DNA from: Pararhizobium arenae
GTDB taxonomy: Bacteria > Pseudomonadota > Alphaproteobacteria > Rhizobiales > Rhizobiaceae
DNA: 64,000 bases
Assembly: GCF_001931685.1 (NCBI RefSeq)
Contig: NZ_MOOY01000003.1
Location: 62,001-126,000, forward strand
Direction: 5' to 3'
Shown here: positions 36,948-46,309 of the stretch, piece by piece
Layout: every line of letters begins with the position of its first letter
Position numbering within the stretch: position 1 is the first letter of the stretch
The notes under the pieces: generated by a model
What the model saw: the letters and a program-made list of their open reading frames with translations, nothing else
What the model was told of the DNA's origin: nothing
Databases searched by the model: none
Translations under genes and position numbers: made by a program

Positions 36948-37979
36948 ATGGTTTCCGAAGCACCACCATTCTGGTGGACCAGGGCGGACTGGCGTGCCCA
37001 TGCTCTTTCTCCGTTTTCGTGGATTTACGGGCGCGTTGCCGGCATGCGCATGGATCGCGCCCGCCGTGCAACTGTGCCGGTACCGATCATCTGCGTCGGG
37101 AATTTTACGGTCGGCGGGGCGGGCAAGACACCGACGGCGATTTCGCTCGCCCGGGCCGCCCGGACCAAGGGGCTGAAACCCGGATTTCTCTCGCGCGGTT
37201 ACGGCGGCTCGCTTGATGTGACGACGGTCGTGGATATCGACCATCACCGGGCCCGGGACGTCGGCGACGAACCGCTGCTGCTTGCCCGCGAGGCGCTGAC
37301 CGTCATTTGTCGCCGGCGGGTGGAGGGGGCTCGCAAACTCGTCACCGAGGGCGCCGATCTGATCATCATGGACGACGGGTTCCAGAGCGCGCGGCTCCAT
37401 TTCGACTACGCGCTGCTGGTGATCGACAGCCGCCGCGGCATCGGCAACGGCCATCTGGTGCCGGGAGGCCCGGTTCGCGCACCGCTCGCCACGCAGTTGC
37501 GCCACGCTTCGGCGCTGCTGAAACTCGGGAACGGGGATCAGGCCGATGCCCTCATCCGCAGCGCGGCCCGGGCGGGAAAAGCCATCTTTGAGGCCAATGT
37601 CCTGCCCGTCGGCGGGCCGCAGGCGGATCGCCGGCCCGTGCTGGCCTGGGCTGGGATTGCCGATCCTGAGAAATTCTACCGAACGGTCCGGGAGATGGGG
37701 CTGGAAATTGCCGAGACCCGCAGTTTTCCCGATCATCATCATTATTCGGAAGACGAGATTGCCGATCTTCTCGACCGCGCGGAGAAGAGCGGTCTACGCC
37801 TGTTGACCACGAGCAAGGATCGAGTCCGGCTCGAACCCGGGCACGGGCGGGCCGGGGAGCTTGCGGAAAGGACGGATGTGATCGAGGTGGAGGTTCGTTA
37901 CGACGATCCGGCATCCCCGGCGAAGATCATCGAGGCGGCGGTCAATGCCGCCAGACAGCGGCGGCTGCGCGGCGCGTGA
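36948..37979 (+). CDS. lpxK: Tetraacyldisaccharide 4'-kinase
   Basis: Phosphorylates the lipid A disaccharide at the 4' position; 343 aa, membrane-associated. It has an N-terminal hydrophobic helix ([16 protein letters not shown]), a Walker A loop [19 protein letters not shown] near residues 50-68, [11 protein letters not shown], and the catalytic-site motif [20 protein letters not shown]. The ATG at 36948 was chosen as the beginning of homology; the nearest AAGG is about 12 bases upstream. It ends 7 bases before the convergent DUF2093 gene. With waaA it completes two successive late steps of Kdo-lipid A synthesis. Confidence 0.96.
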   Translation: MVSEAPPFWWTRADWRAHALSPFSWIYGRVAGMRMDRARRATVPVPIICVGNFTVGGAGKTPTAISLARAARTKGLKPGFLSRGYGGSLDVTTVVDIDHHRARDVGDEPLLLAREALTVICRRRVEGARKLVTEGADLIIMDDGFQSARLHFDYALLVIDSRRGIGNGHLVPGGPVRAPLATQLRHASALLKLGNGDQADALIRSAARAGKAIFEANVLPVGGPQADRRPVLAWAGIADPEKFYRTVREMGLEIAETRSFPDHHHYSEDEIADLLDRAEKSGLRLLTTSKDRVRLEPGHGRAGELAERTDVIEVEVRYDDPASPAKIIEAAVNAARQRRLRGA

Positions 37980-37986
37980 AGGCGTC

Positions 37987-38226
37987 TCAGGCCGGAGTTT
38001 TCTGGTTCGGAAGGGCGCCGGCGCGTTTCTCAGCGTCGAAAGCGGCCTGTGCGTCGATATAGGGCTCCTGTCGGGCAACGCTCCAGTAACGCAGTTCATC
38101 CACCGGGATGGCCGCGCCCGTCATGGCGCAGGTTACGAAGGAGCCCGGCAGCACGATCTGGAAATCGCCGTCGAGGTAGCGAATTTTCGCTTCCCGGCCA
38201 CCGCTACTTTCGAAACGGTTCATCAT
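37987..38226 (-). CDS. DUF2093 family protein
   Basis: A 79 aa protein of an alphaproteobacterial family. It starts at the ATG at 38226 (GAGGG lies 7-11 bases before); a second Met follows directly. Conserved features: AKIRYLDGDFQIVLPGSFVTC and IPVDELRYWSVARQEPYID (shown within limits: IPVDELRYWSVARQEPY), with AAFDAEKRAGAL at the end. It lies between lpxK (convergent) and mutL (same strand, upstream). Function is unknown; the compact beta-rich sequence with a lone Cys suggests a small zinc-ribbon-like or barrel fold at most. Confidence 0.88.
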   Translation of the reverse strand: MMNRFESSGGREAKIRYLDGDFQIVLPGSFVTCAMTGAAIPVDELRYWSVARQEPYIDAQAAFDAEKRAGALPNQKTPA

Positions 38227-38346
38227 CCGTCGCCCTCGCATCGTCTTGACCCGATTTCAGCGGCCTGCGGGCCGTCGTGTCACATCGTTTACACTCACCT
38301 GCCTTTAAAACGGGTAGAGGCGGATTTCCAGCGTAATCGTACGATC

Positions 38347-40149
38347 TCAACTGCGGCCGAACAATCGTTCGATGTCGCTGAGCTTGAGTTCGATATAGGT
38401 CGGACGCCCGTGATTGCACTGGCCAGAGCCCGGTGTTGCCTCCATCTGCCGCAGAAGCGCATTCATTTCCTCCGGCCGCATGCGTCGGCCTGAACGGACC
38501 GAACCGTGGCAGGCCATGGTCGCAGCGAGATATTCCAGGCGGCTCGAAAGTCCGGAGGCCGTATCCCATTCCGCCAGCTCGTCGGCGAGCTGCCGCACGA
38601 GGCCGGCGGCATCCATCTCGCCGAGCATGGCGGGCGTTTCGCGCACGGCGATGGCGCCCGGCCCGAAGCGCTCGATGCCAAGACCAAGACGCGAGAATTC
38701 TTCCGCATGGGCGATCAGGCGATCGCAGTCATCTTCGGCAAGATCGACGATCTCCGGAATGAGGAGCGCCTGCGCCGGGATCGACCGGGAATTCAGGCCC
38801 TTGCGCAGATGTTCGAAGACAAGCCGCTCATGGGCCGCGTGCTGGTCGACAATCACAAGTCCGTCTGCCGTCTGGGCCACGATGTAGTTTTCATGCAGTT
38901 GGGCACGGGCGGCACCGAGCGGATGAAGCGGCTCGGGTGTCGCTTCGCCTTGCGGGGCCGGTTCGACCATCTGGGTGCGCGCTGAAGGAGCGGCCATCTC
39001 CTGAAAGCTCTGCTGCGGCGCTTCCCGGAAAGCGAAGGCCGCCGTGCCGTCGAAGCTCGCGGGGCGGTAGGGCGAGGTTGCTGCGTTCCAGTTGGCTGCG
39101 GGGCGGGGCGGCTCGGGCCGAAAGGCGCGCATCAGCCCGCTGGCACCGGTCGTGGACGCGCGGTCGCCATGCTGCGCCAGCCCCTGGCGTATCGCGCCGA
39201 TGATCAGGCCGCGAACCAGACCGGGATCGCGGAAGCGGACATCCGATTTCGCGGGATGCACATTCACATCGACAAGGTCAGGATCGATGGTGAGGGAGAG
39301 TACGGCAACCGGATAGCGTCCCTGCGGAATTGTTTCCGCATAGGCTGCCCGCAGCGCCGACCAGATCAGCTTGTCCTGCACCGGACGCCCGTTGACGAAG
39401 GCATACTGCTGCAGGGAGTTTCCGCGGTTGAAGGTCGGCACACCGGCAAAGCCGGTAAGATGCACGCCCTCGCGTTCGGCGTCGATTTCAATGGCGTTGT
39501 CGCGGAAATCCCGGCCAAGGACCTGCGCGATCCGGGCGAGCCTGTCGTTGCCGGTCGCCGCAAATTCAAGCGTCGTGCGGTCCGAGCCCGACAGGACGAA
39601 GCGCACATGCGGGAAGGCGATCGCCATGCGGCGCACCACCTCCGAGATGGCCGATGCCTCCGCCTTCTCCGTCTTCATGAATTTCAAGCGGGCAGGGGTG
39701 GCAAAAAACAGGTCCCTGACCTCGACGACGGTGCCGTTGTTGGCGGCTGCCGGACGCACGGGTTCAAGCTTGCCACCGACGATCGAGATTTGCGAGCCCT
39801 GGGCTGCACCGGAGGTCCGGCTGGAAATCGTCAGTTTGGCAACCGAGCCGATGGAGGGCAGCGCCTCGCCGCGAAACCCCAGCGTGCGGATATCGGCAAG
39901 CCCGCTGTCGAGCTTGGAGGTGCAGTGCCGCCGCACCGCCATCTCCAGGTCTTCGGGGCTCATGCCGCTGCCGTTGTCGGTGACGCGCAGCAAGGTTTTG
40001 CCGCCACCGGCCGTGGCGATTTCGATGCGGGTGGCCCCGGCATCGAGCGCGTTTTCGATCAGTTCCTTGGCGGCGCTGGCGGGCCGTTCGATGACTTCGC
40101 CGGCGGCGATCTGGTTGATCAGGGTTTCGGAGAGCTGTTTGATCGGCAT
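38347..40149 (-). CDS. mutL: DNA mismatch repair protein MutL
   Basis: Mismatch-repair ATPase and latent endonuclease; 600 aa. The N-terminal GHKL ATPase domain has [34 protein letters not shown] and HCTSKL, then [13 protein letters not shown] Pro/Ala-rich linker spans about residues 335-410. The C-terminal dimerisation domain carries the endonuclease motif [12 protein letters not shown] near residue 432, plus the supporting [12 protein letters not shown] and GQCNHGRP. It should therefore nick DNA itself, as in bacteria lacking MutH. It stands alone, divergent from the PAS-receiver gene. Confidence 0.98.
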   Translation of the reverse strand: MPIKQLSETLINQIAAGEVIERPASAAKELIENALDAGATRIEIATAGGGKTLLRVTDNGSGMSPEDLEMAVRRHCTSKLDSGLADIRTLGFRGEALPSIGSVAKLTISSRTSGAAQGSQISIVGGKLEPVRPAAANNGTVVEVRDLFFATPARLKFMKTEKAEASAISEVVRRMAIAFPHVRFVLSGSDRTTLEFAATGNDRLARIAQVLGRDFRDNAIEIDAEREGVHLTGFAGVPTFNRGNSLQQYAFVNGRPVQDKLIWSALRAAYAETIPQGRYPVAVLSLTIDPDLVDVNVHPAKSDVRFRDPGLVRGLIIGAIRQGLAQHGDRASTTGASGLMRAFRPEPPRPAANWNAATSPYRPASFDGTAAFAFREAPQQSFQEMAAPSARTQMVEPAPQGEATPEPLHPLGAARAQLHENYIVAQTADGLVIVDQHAAHERLVFEHLRKGLNSRSIPAQALLIPEIVDLAEDDCDRLIAHAEEFSRLGLGIERFGPGAIAVRETPAMLGEMDAAGLVRQLADELAEWDTASGLSSRLEYLAATMACHGSVRSGRRMRPEEMNALLRQMEATPGSGQCNHGRPTYIELKLSDIERLFGRS

Positions 40150-40440
40150 GGCCTATTGTCGTGGATTCGCCGCGTCGTGGGAAGGGTGCGGCGGCGCGCG
40201 TCCCCAACTGCGCGCGTTACCCTTTGTTACAATCTCGCCAAAGCCCGTATGCGTGTTTTAATCAGCTCTTAATATAAAGCTGCAATTTTTAGCGAAGAAC
40301 CTGAATGAACACAGGTTTTGTCCTTCGGAAGCTCGTGCGTCGCTGGCCGCGCGGGTAAATATCTCCTCGGCGTTGCCCTTGGCAGCTTCGTCAGCATGTC
40401 CCCCAAAATAAGCCGTCAAGGCGGAAATGAGGACCATGCG
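40150..40440. other. Intergenic region between mutL and the PAS-receiver gene
   Basis: About 290 bases separating divergent genes. An AT-rich patch (CTTAATATAAAGCTGCAATTTTTAGC region, around 40264-40292) probably carries one or both promoters. The plus-strand frame of the PAS-receiver gene stays open back to 40318 through a TTG, but the stretch before 40441 shows no domain sequence and the better ribosome site (GAGGA) belongs to the ATG at 40441. No other feature is seen. Confidence 0.5.
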
Positions 40441-42156
40441 ATGACCGATGTGGCGTCTTCCGGCGCAGACATCCAGAAAACGATGCTCGAGGCGACGCTG
40501 GACGCGCTGGGCCTTGCCATTCTTGTCTGCGACAAGAATGACGAGATCGTGTTCGCGAGCCGTCCGGTCCTGCAGTTCTATGCCATAGCGCCGGAGTTCG
40601 TGGCACCCGGCACGCGCCTGCGCGATTTCCTGTGTGCTGTCTTCGACAGCGGCCTGCATGGCACCCATTCCGAAAAGAACCGGCGTCGCATCGGTCGTGA
40701 CGACTGGATCGCCGAACGGATTTCCCATCACTGGCGCGAACGTTATGAAGCCGTCGAGCGCATCGGTCAGCAACGCTGGGTCAGCGTGCGCATGCGCCGG
40801 CTCTCCAACGGCATGGGCGTCGTGTCCTTCACGGATGTTTCCGAACAGCGCAAGCGCGAGGATCAGCTCCAGAGCGAGATGGAGCGGATAAGCGTTACCG
40901 AAAACATCCTCGACAACCTGCCCAATCCGGTCTTCGTCAAGGATCGGGGCCTGAGTTATATCGGCGTCAATCGGGCTTTCTGCGAAATCCACGGCACGGT
41001 GCCGGAATCCATGCTCGGGCGCTCCGCATGGGATCTCGTCGAGCCCGATCTGGCGGAAAAGTTCGAACGGTCCGATCGGTATGTGCTCGAAACCGGTGAG
41101 GTCTACACGCTGGCGGAGCAGATCGTCCGCAGCAATGGCGAAGATATGTGGGTTCTGACGCGAAAGTTCCGTGTCGGTGATCCCGGCAAGCATATGGTCG
41201 TGACCTGCTTGAGCGATATCAGCGAACTCGTGGCCGGCACGGGCATCGACGGCATTCTGCCGCTGCGCATCAAGGACTACGATATCTTCGAGCCTGCGCA
41301 GAATTGCTACGATCCCTTCCGCTCGATCGATGTCCAGCATCTGAAGGAGGCGGTGTCGATCATCGAGCCGACGGCGATGAGCGCGAAGCGGGCGCTCGTC
41401 GTCAGCCAGTCGCAGACATTCGCCCAGACCCTTGTGCCGCAGTTGCGCAAATGGGGTTTCGACGCGTGCGCTGTGACCGGCCTTGAGGAGGTCACAGCCT
41501 TCGCCGAGGCCGCTGCCCGCTCTGGCGTTGGCATCGATGTGCTTCTGGTCGATTCAGCGTGCTCCGACATCCGGTCGCTGCTCTCATCCTGGCAAAACTC
41601 GCCGTTCCTGCTCGTCAACCGCGAATGGAAGCGCGCGGAACTGCACGCCGATATCACTGCCCTTCTCAGCCATGCTGAGGACGTGGCGATCGAGGAGACG
41701 GTGCTGCCGTCCGAATGGGATATCATCGTTGCCGAGCCCAATGTCGATGTCAGCCCGATGGTCGAGGTTATCGTCGCCGAGGATAACGAAATCAACCAGT
41801 TCGTCTTTGCCCAGATCCTCGAAGGGCTCGGCATCAGCTACCGCATCGCGGCCAATGGCGAGGAAGCGGTCCGGCTCTGGCAGCAGCACCGCCCGAACCT
41901 TGTGCTGATGGATGTGGCGATGCCCGTGATGAACGGTTTCGATGCGGCCATCGCAATCCGTGCCGCCGAAGCCGGAGGGGCTGCCAAAACGCCGATCGTG
42001 GCGGTCACGACGCCCGCCTTCGATCTCGATATCGAGCGCAGCCGGGCCGCCGGTATGGACGACCACATCACGAAGCCGATCAGCCCCGATATGATCGAGG
42101 CCGTTTACCGGCGCCATGTCGACGCCAGACGCAAGGAGGAAGCGCTGGCCGGCTGA
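40441..42156 (+). CDS. PAS-PAS-pseudoreceiver-receiver signalling protein without a kinase
   Basis: Cytoplasmic signalling protein, 571 aa. Residues 20-140 are a PAS-like domain (LGLAILVCDKNDEIVFAS), 155-275 a second PAS (ILDNLPNPVFVKDRGLSYIG), 317-425 a receiver-like fold that lacks the usual acidic pocket (RALVVSQSQTFAQTLVPQLR), and 440-560 a complete receiver (VEVIVAEDNEINQFVFAQIL, phospho-Asp in VLMDVAMPVMNGFD near residue 491, and Lys in HITKPIS). There is no His-kinase core, so it must be phosphorylated by another protein. The ATG at 40441 follows GAGGA. The GGDEF-EAL gene 193 bases downstream is a plausible partner. Confidence 0.85.
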   Translation: MTDVASSGADIQKTMLEATLDALGLAILVCDKNDEIVFASRPVLQFYAIAPEFVAPGTRLRDFLCAVFDSGLHGTHSEKNRRRIGRDDWIAERISHHWRERYEAVERIGQQRWVSVRMRRLSNGMGVVSFTDVSEQRKREDQLQSEMERISVTENILDNLPNPVFVKDRGLSYIGVNRAFCEIHGTVPESMLGRSAWDLVEPDLAEKFERSDRYVLETGEVYTLAEQIVRSNGEDMWVLTRKFRVGDPGKHMVVTCLSDISELVAGTGIDGILPLRIKDYDIFEPAQNCYDPFRSIDVQHLKEAVSIIEPTAMSAKRALVVSQSQTFAQTLVPQLRKWGFDACAVTGLEEVTAFAEAAARSGVGIDVLLVDSACSDIRSLLSSWQNSPFLLVNREWKRAELHADITALLSHAEDVAIEETVLPSEWDIIVAEPNVDVSPMVEVIVAEDNEINQFVFAQILEGLGISYRIAANGEEAVRLWQQHRPNLVLMDVAMPVMNGFDAAIAIRAAEAGGAAKTPIVAVTTPAFDLDIERSRAAGMDDHITKPISPDMIEAVYRRHVDARRKEEALAG

Positions 42157-42349
42157 TCGCCGTGCGTTACGGGAAGGAGAGAGCGGCGCAGGAGGATGTC
42201 GCGATGCGCAATGACGTGTGCCATGTCAACTCACTAAACTTCGGGATGCTCCTGCCGGAACTGGCTATTGTTTGCTTTCAAAATCTTAACTCTCGTCGGC
42301 CATGGTCTAGCCAGCGAAGAAGCCATGAACCAAGGCCGGGAATTTGTTT

Positions 42350-43699
42350 ATGAATTCTGCTGAAGCGTCGTCTCAGCACATCAGCCGAAGCGACCCGCAG
42401 GTCAATATCGATCCGCTGACGGGGCTGGGCAATGCCCAGGCGCTGCGCGAAAAGGTATGCCAGCTCGCCAGCGATCGCGCGGCCGACCCGGCGCCCTTTA
42501 CCATCGGTCTTGCCAATCTCGACGGCTTCAAGCCGATCAACGACCTTTTCGGACCGGCTGCCGGCGATGCAATCCTGCGGCAGGTGGCAAACCGGCTCGT
42601 CGCCTGTGTTCCGGACGGTGTAACCGTCATTCGTGCCAGCGGCGACGAGTTCGCGTTTGTCCTGCCTCTCATCTTCGAGCGCAAGACCGCGGAGAAGATG
42701 GGGCTGATGCTCAAGGAAGTGCTTTCGGCGCCCTTCGACCTTGGCGAGCGCAACGTGCGTCTGTCCGCATCCTTCGGTTTCGCGATCTATCCTTTCGCCG
42801 GCAGCGAATTCGACGATCTCCTGAAAAGCGCCGACACCGCGCTCTACCGCTCGAAGCGCCGCGGCCGTGGTCAGGTCACGGTGTATTCGCAGGAAATCGC
42901 CCAGGAAATGAAGCGGGCGACCCAGCTGGAACAGGCCTTGCGCAATGCGATCATCGCCGACGAGGTCGATGTGCATTTCCAGCCGATCGTCAATCTCAAG
43001 GACGACATGGTGGTCGGCTTCGAGGCGCTGGCGCGCTGGTGCGATCCGGATCTCGGCTATGTCTCACCCGCCGTTTTCGTGCCGCTCGCCGAAGAACGCG
43101 GCTTCATCGATTCGCTCTCCGAGGCCCTGTTGCGCAAGGCGGCCCACGCGGCCCTTTCCTGGCCCAAGGAGCTATTTCTGTCGTTCAACCTGTCGTCCGC
43201 GCAGTTGACCGACCCGAACACCAGCGCCAACGTGCTTGCCATCGTCAATCGCGCCGGGCTGGAGCCGCGCCGACTGGAGCTGGAGATCACCGAAACCGCT
43301 GTCATGATGGACGCGGAAATCGCCAAGAAGATCATCGACGATTTGCGCTCAGCCGGTATCCGGGTGTCGCTGGACGATTTCGGCACCGGCCAGTCCAGCC
43401 TCGGGCGCCTGCGGGAGTTTTCCTTCGACAAGGTGAAGGTCGATCGCGCCTTCGTTTCGCAGATTTCCACCGACCGGGCTTGCGAGCACATCGTCAAGGC
43501 AATCGTTGCCATGTGTGATGGCCTGCATCTGGAGGTCGTGGCGGAAGGCATCGAAAGTTTCGCCGAAGCGCTGAAGCTGAAGGCGCTTGGCTGCGGCATG
43601 GGGCAGGGCTATTTCTACGGCAAGCCGGCCGACGCCGTGACCACGCTTCGCTATATCGCGGAAAAATACCAGGACAAACCGACCGCGATCGCCGTTTAA
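42350..43699 (+). CDS. GGDEF-EAL protein, likely c-di-GMP phosphodiesterase
   Basis: Cyclic-di-GMP turnover protein, 449 aa, soluble, with no sensory domain. The GGDEF domain (residues 18-180) reads ASGDEF at the signature instead of GGDEF, and its FKPINDLFGPAAGD has Pro where His is usual, so cyclase activity is doubtful. The EAL domain (residues 195-440) has VGFEALARW, NLSSAQL, ITET, DDFGTGQSSLGRL, KVDRAFV and EVVAEGIES, so most metal- and substrate-binding residues are intact. The likely net activity is hydrolysis of c-di-GMP, with GGDEF perhaps sensing GTP. The ATG at 42350 follows GGCCGGGAA. It follows the PAS-receiver gene on the same strand. Confidence 0.9.
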   Translation: MNSAEASSQHISRSDPQVNIDPLTGLGNAQALREKVCQLASDRAADPAPFTIGLANLDGFKPINDLFGPAAGDAILRQVANRLVACVPDGVTVIRASGDEFAFVLPLIFERKTAEKMGLMLKEVLSAPFDLGERNVRLSASFGFAIYPFAGSEFDDLLKSADTALYRSKRRGRGQVTVYSQEIAQEMKRATQLEQALRNAIIADEVDVHFQPIVNLKDDMVVGFEALARWCDPDLGYVSPAVFVPLAEERGFIDSLSEALLRKAAHAALSWPKELFLSFNLSSAQLTDPNTSANVLAIVNRAGLEPRRLELEITETAVMMDAEIAKKIIDDLRSAGIRVSLDDFGTGQSSLGRLREFSFDKVKVDRAFVSQISTDRACEHIVKAIVAMCDGLHLEVVAEGIESFAEALKLKALGCGMGQGYFYGKPADAVTTLRYIAEKYQDKPTAIAV

Positions 43700-43703
43700 A
43701 GAC

Positions 43704-44639
43704 TTAGGGAGCCTCGCGCGGCGACTCGCGTTCTTTCCTGCCTTCCTCAAGCAGCCAGTCGCGGATGCGGCGTGCCTGATGGTTCAGCTCCCGTGAACGG
43801 GGCCAGACGACGTAAAATGCAAGGCCCGTCTCCAGAACATGGCCACCGACCGGGACGAGCGTTCCCGAACGCATCTGCTGTTGGATCAGATGCTGCCAGC
43901 CGAGCGCAACACCTTCGCCCGCCAGCACCGCCTGCACGACCAGCACATAATCATTGATCGCCAGCCGGCGGGATTGCGGGGGATAGGAAATGCCGGCGCT
44001 TTCGAACCAGGCCGGCCAGTCGCAGGCCTGCCGCACGGGCTCTTCCAGATGGATGAGGCGATGGCGCAGAAGCTCTGCCGGTGTCTTCGGCAGTCCATTG
44101 GCTTCGATGAAGGACGGCGAGGCAACCGGAAAGATGACCTCCTCGGCCAGCAGGGCGGCGTGATAGCGCGGCCAGTTTGCGGGATCGCCGCCGCGCACGC
44201 CTAGCGGAATGGGCTCGTCGTCAAGGTCCAGATCGCGCACGCTCGTCTGGATGCGCAGGTCTATTTCCGGAAGATCGGCCCGCAGTTGGGCGAGACGCGG
44301 CAACATCCACATGGAGGCAAACGCCGTTGATGCGGCAAGCGTGACGTTCGTTTCCCGCTTCTTGGCACGGATGTCCTCGGCGGATTTCTGAATCCGTGAC
44401 AGGCCAAGCGAGACATCCACATGGAATTTCTCGCCCGCCTCCGTGAGATGCACGGCGCGGTGCACCCGCTGGAAAAGCGGAACGCCAAGCTGATCTTCCA
44501 GGCTGCGCACGGCATAGGAAACGGCCGCCTGCGTCATGCCCAGTTCCTGGGCGGCACGGGTGAAATTCTGGTGCCGACCGGCGGCCTCGAAGACCACGAG
44601 GCTGGATGCGGAGGGCAGCAGTCGACGAAATGTTTCCAT
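43704..44639 (-). CDS. LysR-family transcriptional regulator (GcvA-like)
   Basis: DNA-binding regulator, 311 aa. An N-terminal winged HTH (residues 8-65) reads FEAAGRHQNFTRAAQELGMT, then QAAVSYAVRSLEDQLGVPLF. The effector-binding domain (residues 95-300) follows, of the GcvA subgroup (STAFASMWMLPRLAQLRADL). It is divergent from the MttB-like gene across 91 bases, the usual layout for a LysR regulator and its target operon, so it probably controls the methyltransferase-flavoprotein unit. Its co-inducer is unknown. The stop is only 4 bases from the stop of the convergent GGDEF-EAL gene. Confidence 0.92.
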   Translation of the reverse strand: METFRRLLPSASSLVVFEAAGRHQNFTRAAQELGMTQAAVSYAVRSLEDQLGVPLFQRVHRAVHLTEAGEKFHVDVSLGLSRIQKSAEDIRAKKRETNVTLAASTAFASMWMLPRLAQLRADLPEIDLRIQTSVRDLDLDDEPIPLGVRGGDPANWPRYHAALLAEEVIFPVASPSFIEANGLPKTPAELLRHRLIHLEEPVRQACDWPAWFESAGISYPPQSRRLAINDYVLVVQAVLAGEGVALGWQHLIQQQMRSGTLVPVGGHVLETGLAFYVVWPRSRELNHQARRIRDWLLEEGRKERESPREAP

Positions 44640-44730
44640 AAGTTCAGTTTATATGATGAAGCGATTTTTTCCAGCGTTACAGCTTGGTTTTTCCCCACTA
44701 GCATCAATTCAAACGAGGGGAGACAGGATT

Positions 44731-46281
44731 ATGGATACACTCGACGCGACTCAAGCCGCACCCCAGCGCCGCAGCCGCGGTGCACGGCCTCAGCGAGGCC
44801 ATAGCGGTCGCGCCCTCGGGGTGCCCTATATCGTCAGGAATATTCCGACCTACGATATTCTCGGCGAGGAAAATCTCCTGAAGATCGAAAAGGTCGCGGA
44901 GCGCATCCTGTCCGAAGTCGGGATCGAGTTTCGTGACGATCCCGTGGCACTCGATCATTGGAAAAAGGCCGGTGCCAATGTCGATGGCGTGCTGGTGCGT
45001 TTCGAGCCCGGCATGCTCAACGAGATCGTCTCTTCGGCGCCGTCACAGTTTACCCAGCACGCCCGCAACCCCGCCCACAATGTCGAGATCGGCGGCAAGA
45101 ACGTTGTTTTCTCCCCTGCGTACGGCTCACCGTTCGTCATGGACCTGGACAAGGGCCGGCGCTACGGCACGCTGGAGGATTTTCGGAACTTCATCAAACT
45201 CGCCCAGTCGAGCCCGTGGCTGCACCATTCCGGCGGCACGATCTGCGAGCCGGTCGATATTCCCGTCAACAAGCGCCATCTCGATATGGTTTACAGCCAT
45301 GTCAAATATTCCGACCGCGCCTTCATGGGCTCGATCACGGCGGAAGAGCGTGCCGAGGATTCGATCGACATGGCGCGCATCGTCTTCGGCAAGGATTTCG
45401 TCGATCGGAATTGCGTCATCCTCGGCAACGTCAATGTCAATTCGCCGCTCGTGTGGGATGGCACGATGACGAAGTCGCTGCGCGCCTACGCGCGGGCAAA
45501 CCAGGCGGCGGTCATCGTTCCCTTCATCCTGGGTGGCGCCATGGGCCCGGTCACGAACGCCGGCGCCATCGCGCAATCCTTTGCCGAGACGCTGGCTGGC
45601 TGTGCCCTGACACAGCTGGAGCGCAAGGGCGCCCCGGTCATCTTCGGCAACTTCCTCTCCTCGATGTCCCTGCGCTCGGGTTCGCCCACCTTCGGCACGC
45701 CGGAGCCGGCGATCGGCTCCATGGTTATCGGCCAGTTGGCGCGGCGGCTTAAATTGCCGCTGCGCTGCGCCGGCAACTTCTCCAACTCGAAGCTGCCGGA
45801 TGCGCAGGCAATGCAGGAAGGCGTGATGTCGATGTTGTCTGCCGTGCATTGCGGCGCAAACTTCATCCTGCACTCCGCCGGCTTCGTCGATGGCCTGCTT
45901 GCCATGTCCTATGAGAAGTTCGTGATGGACACGGATTTCTGCGGGGCGCTGCATTCCTATCTGGCCGGCGTCGTCGTCGACGACAACACGCTCGCCATGG
46001 ATGCTTTCCTGCAGGTCGGCCCTGGCAGCCACTTCCTCGGCTGCGACCACACGATGCGCAACTACCAGACGGCCTTTTGGGATTCTGCCCTGTCCGACAA
46101 CGAGCCTTTCGAAAAGTGGAGCGAAGAGGGTGGCTCGACCGACATGGCGACCCGCGCCAACCGTCTCTGGAAAAAGACGCTCGCCGAATACGAAGCGCCG
46201 CCATTGGACGTAGCCATCGACGAAGCGTTGCTGGACTATATCAGCCGACGCAAGACCAGCATGGCGGATGCCTGGTATTGA
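44731..46281 (+). CDS. MttB-family methyltransferase (non-pyrrolysine trimethylamine methyltransferase homologue)
   Basis: Methyltransferase of the MttB/MtgB superfamily, 516 aa, which in known members moves a methyl group from a quaternary or tertiary amine (for example glycine betaine) to a corrinoid protein. The ATG at 44731 follows GAGGGGAG. Family blocks: VGIEFRDDPVALDHWKKAGA, HARNPAHNVEIGGKNVVFSP, GSITAEERAEDSIDMARIVF, AIGSMVIGQLARRLKLPLRC and VGPGSHFLGCDHTMRNYQTA. No in-frame TAG is present, so this is the non-pyrrolysine branch. No corrinoid protein is nearby. It shares an operon with the flavoprotein gene 28 bases downstream. Substrate not known. Confidence 0.9.
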   Translation: MDTLDATQAAPQRRSRGARPQRGHSGRALGVPYIVRNIPTYDILGEENLLKIEKVAERILSEVGIEFRDDPVALDHWKKAGANVDGVLVRFEPGMLNEIVSSAPSQFTQHARNPAHNVEIGGKNVVFSPAYGSPFVMDLDKGRRYGTLEDFRNFIKLAQSSPWLHHSGGTICEPVDIPVNKRHLDMVYSHVKYSDRAFMGSITAEERAEDSIDMARIVFGKDFVDRNCVILGNVNVNSPLVWDGTMTKSLRAYARANQAAVIVPFILGGAMGPVTNAGAIAQSFAETLAGCALTQLERKGAPVIFGNFLSSMSLRSGSPTFGTPEPAIGSMVIGQLARRLKLPLRCAGNFSNSKLPDAQAMQEGVMSMLSAVHCGANFILHSAGFVDGLLAMSYEKFVMDTDFCGALHSYLAGVVVDDNTLAMDAFLQVGPGSHFLGCDHTMRNYQTAFWDSALSDNEPFEKWSEEGGSTDMATRANRLWKKTLAEYEAPPLDVAIDEALLDYISRRKTSMADAWY

Positions 46282-46309
46282 TCTGTCTCCGCCAAACCTC
46301 CCAAGGCAT

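Noticed and set aside
44731..46281. Pyrrolysine-containing trimethylamine methyltransferase
   Set aside because: There is no in-frame amber codon and no pyl genes are seen; it belongs to the non-pyrrolysine branch.
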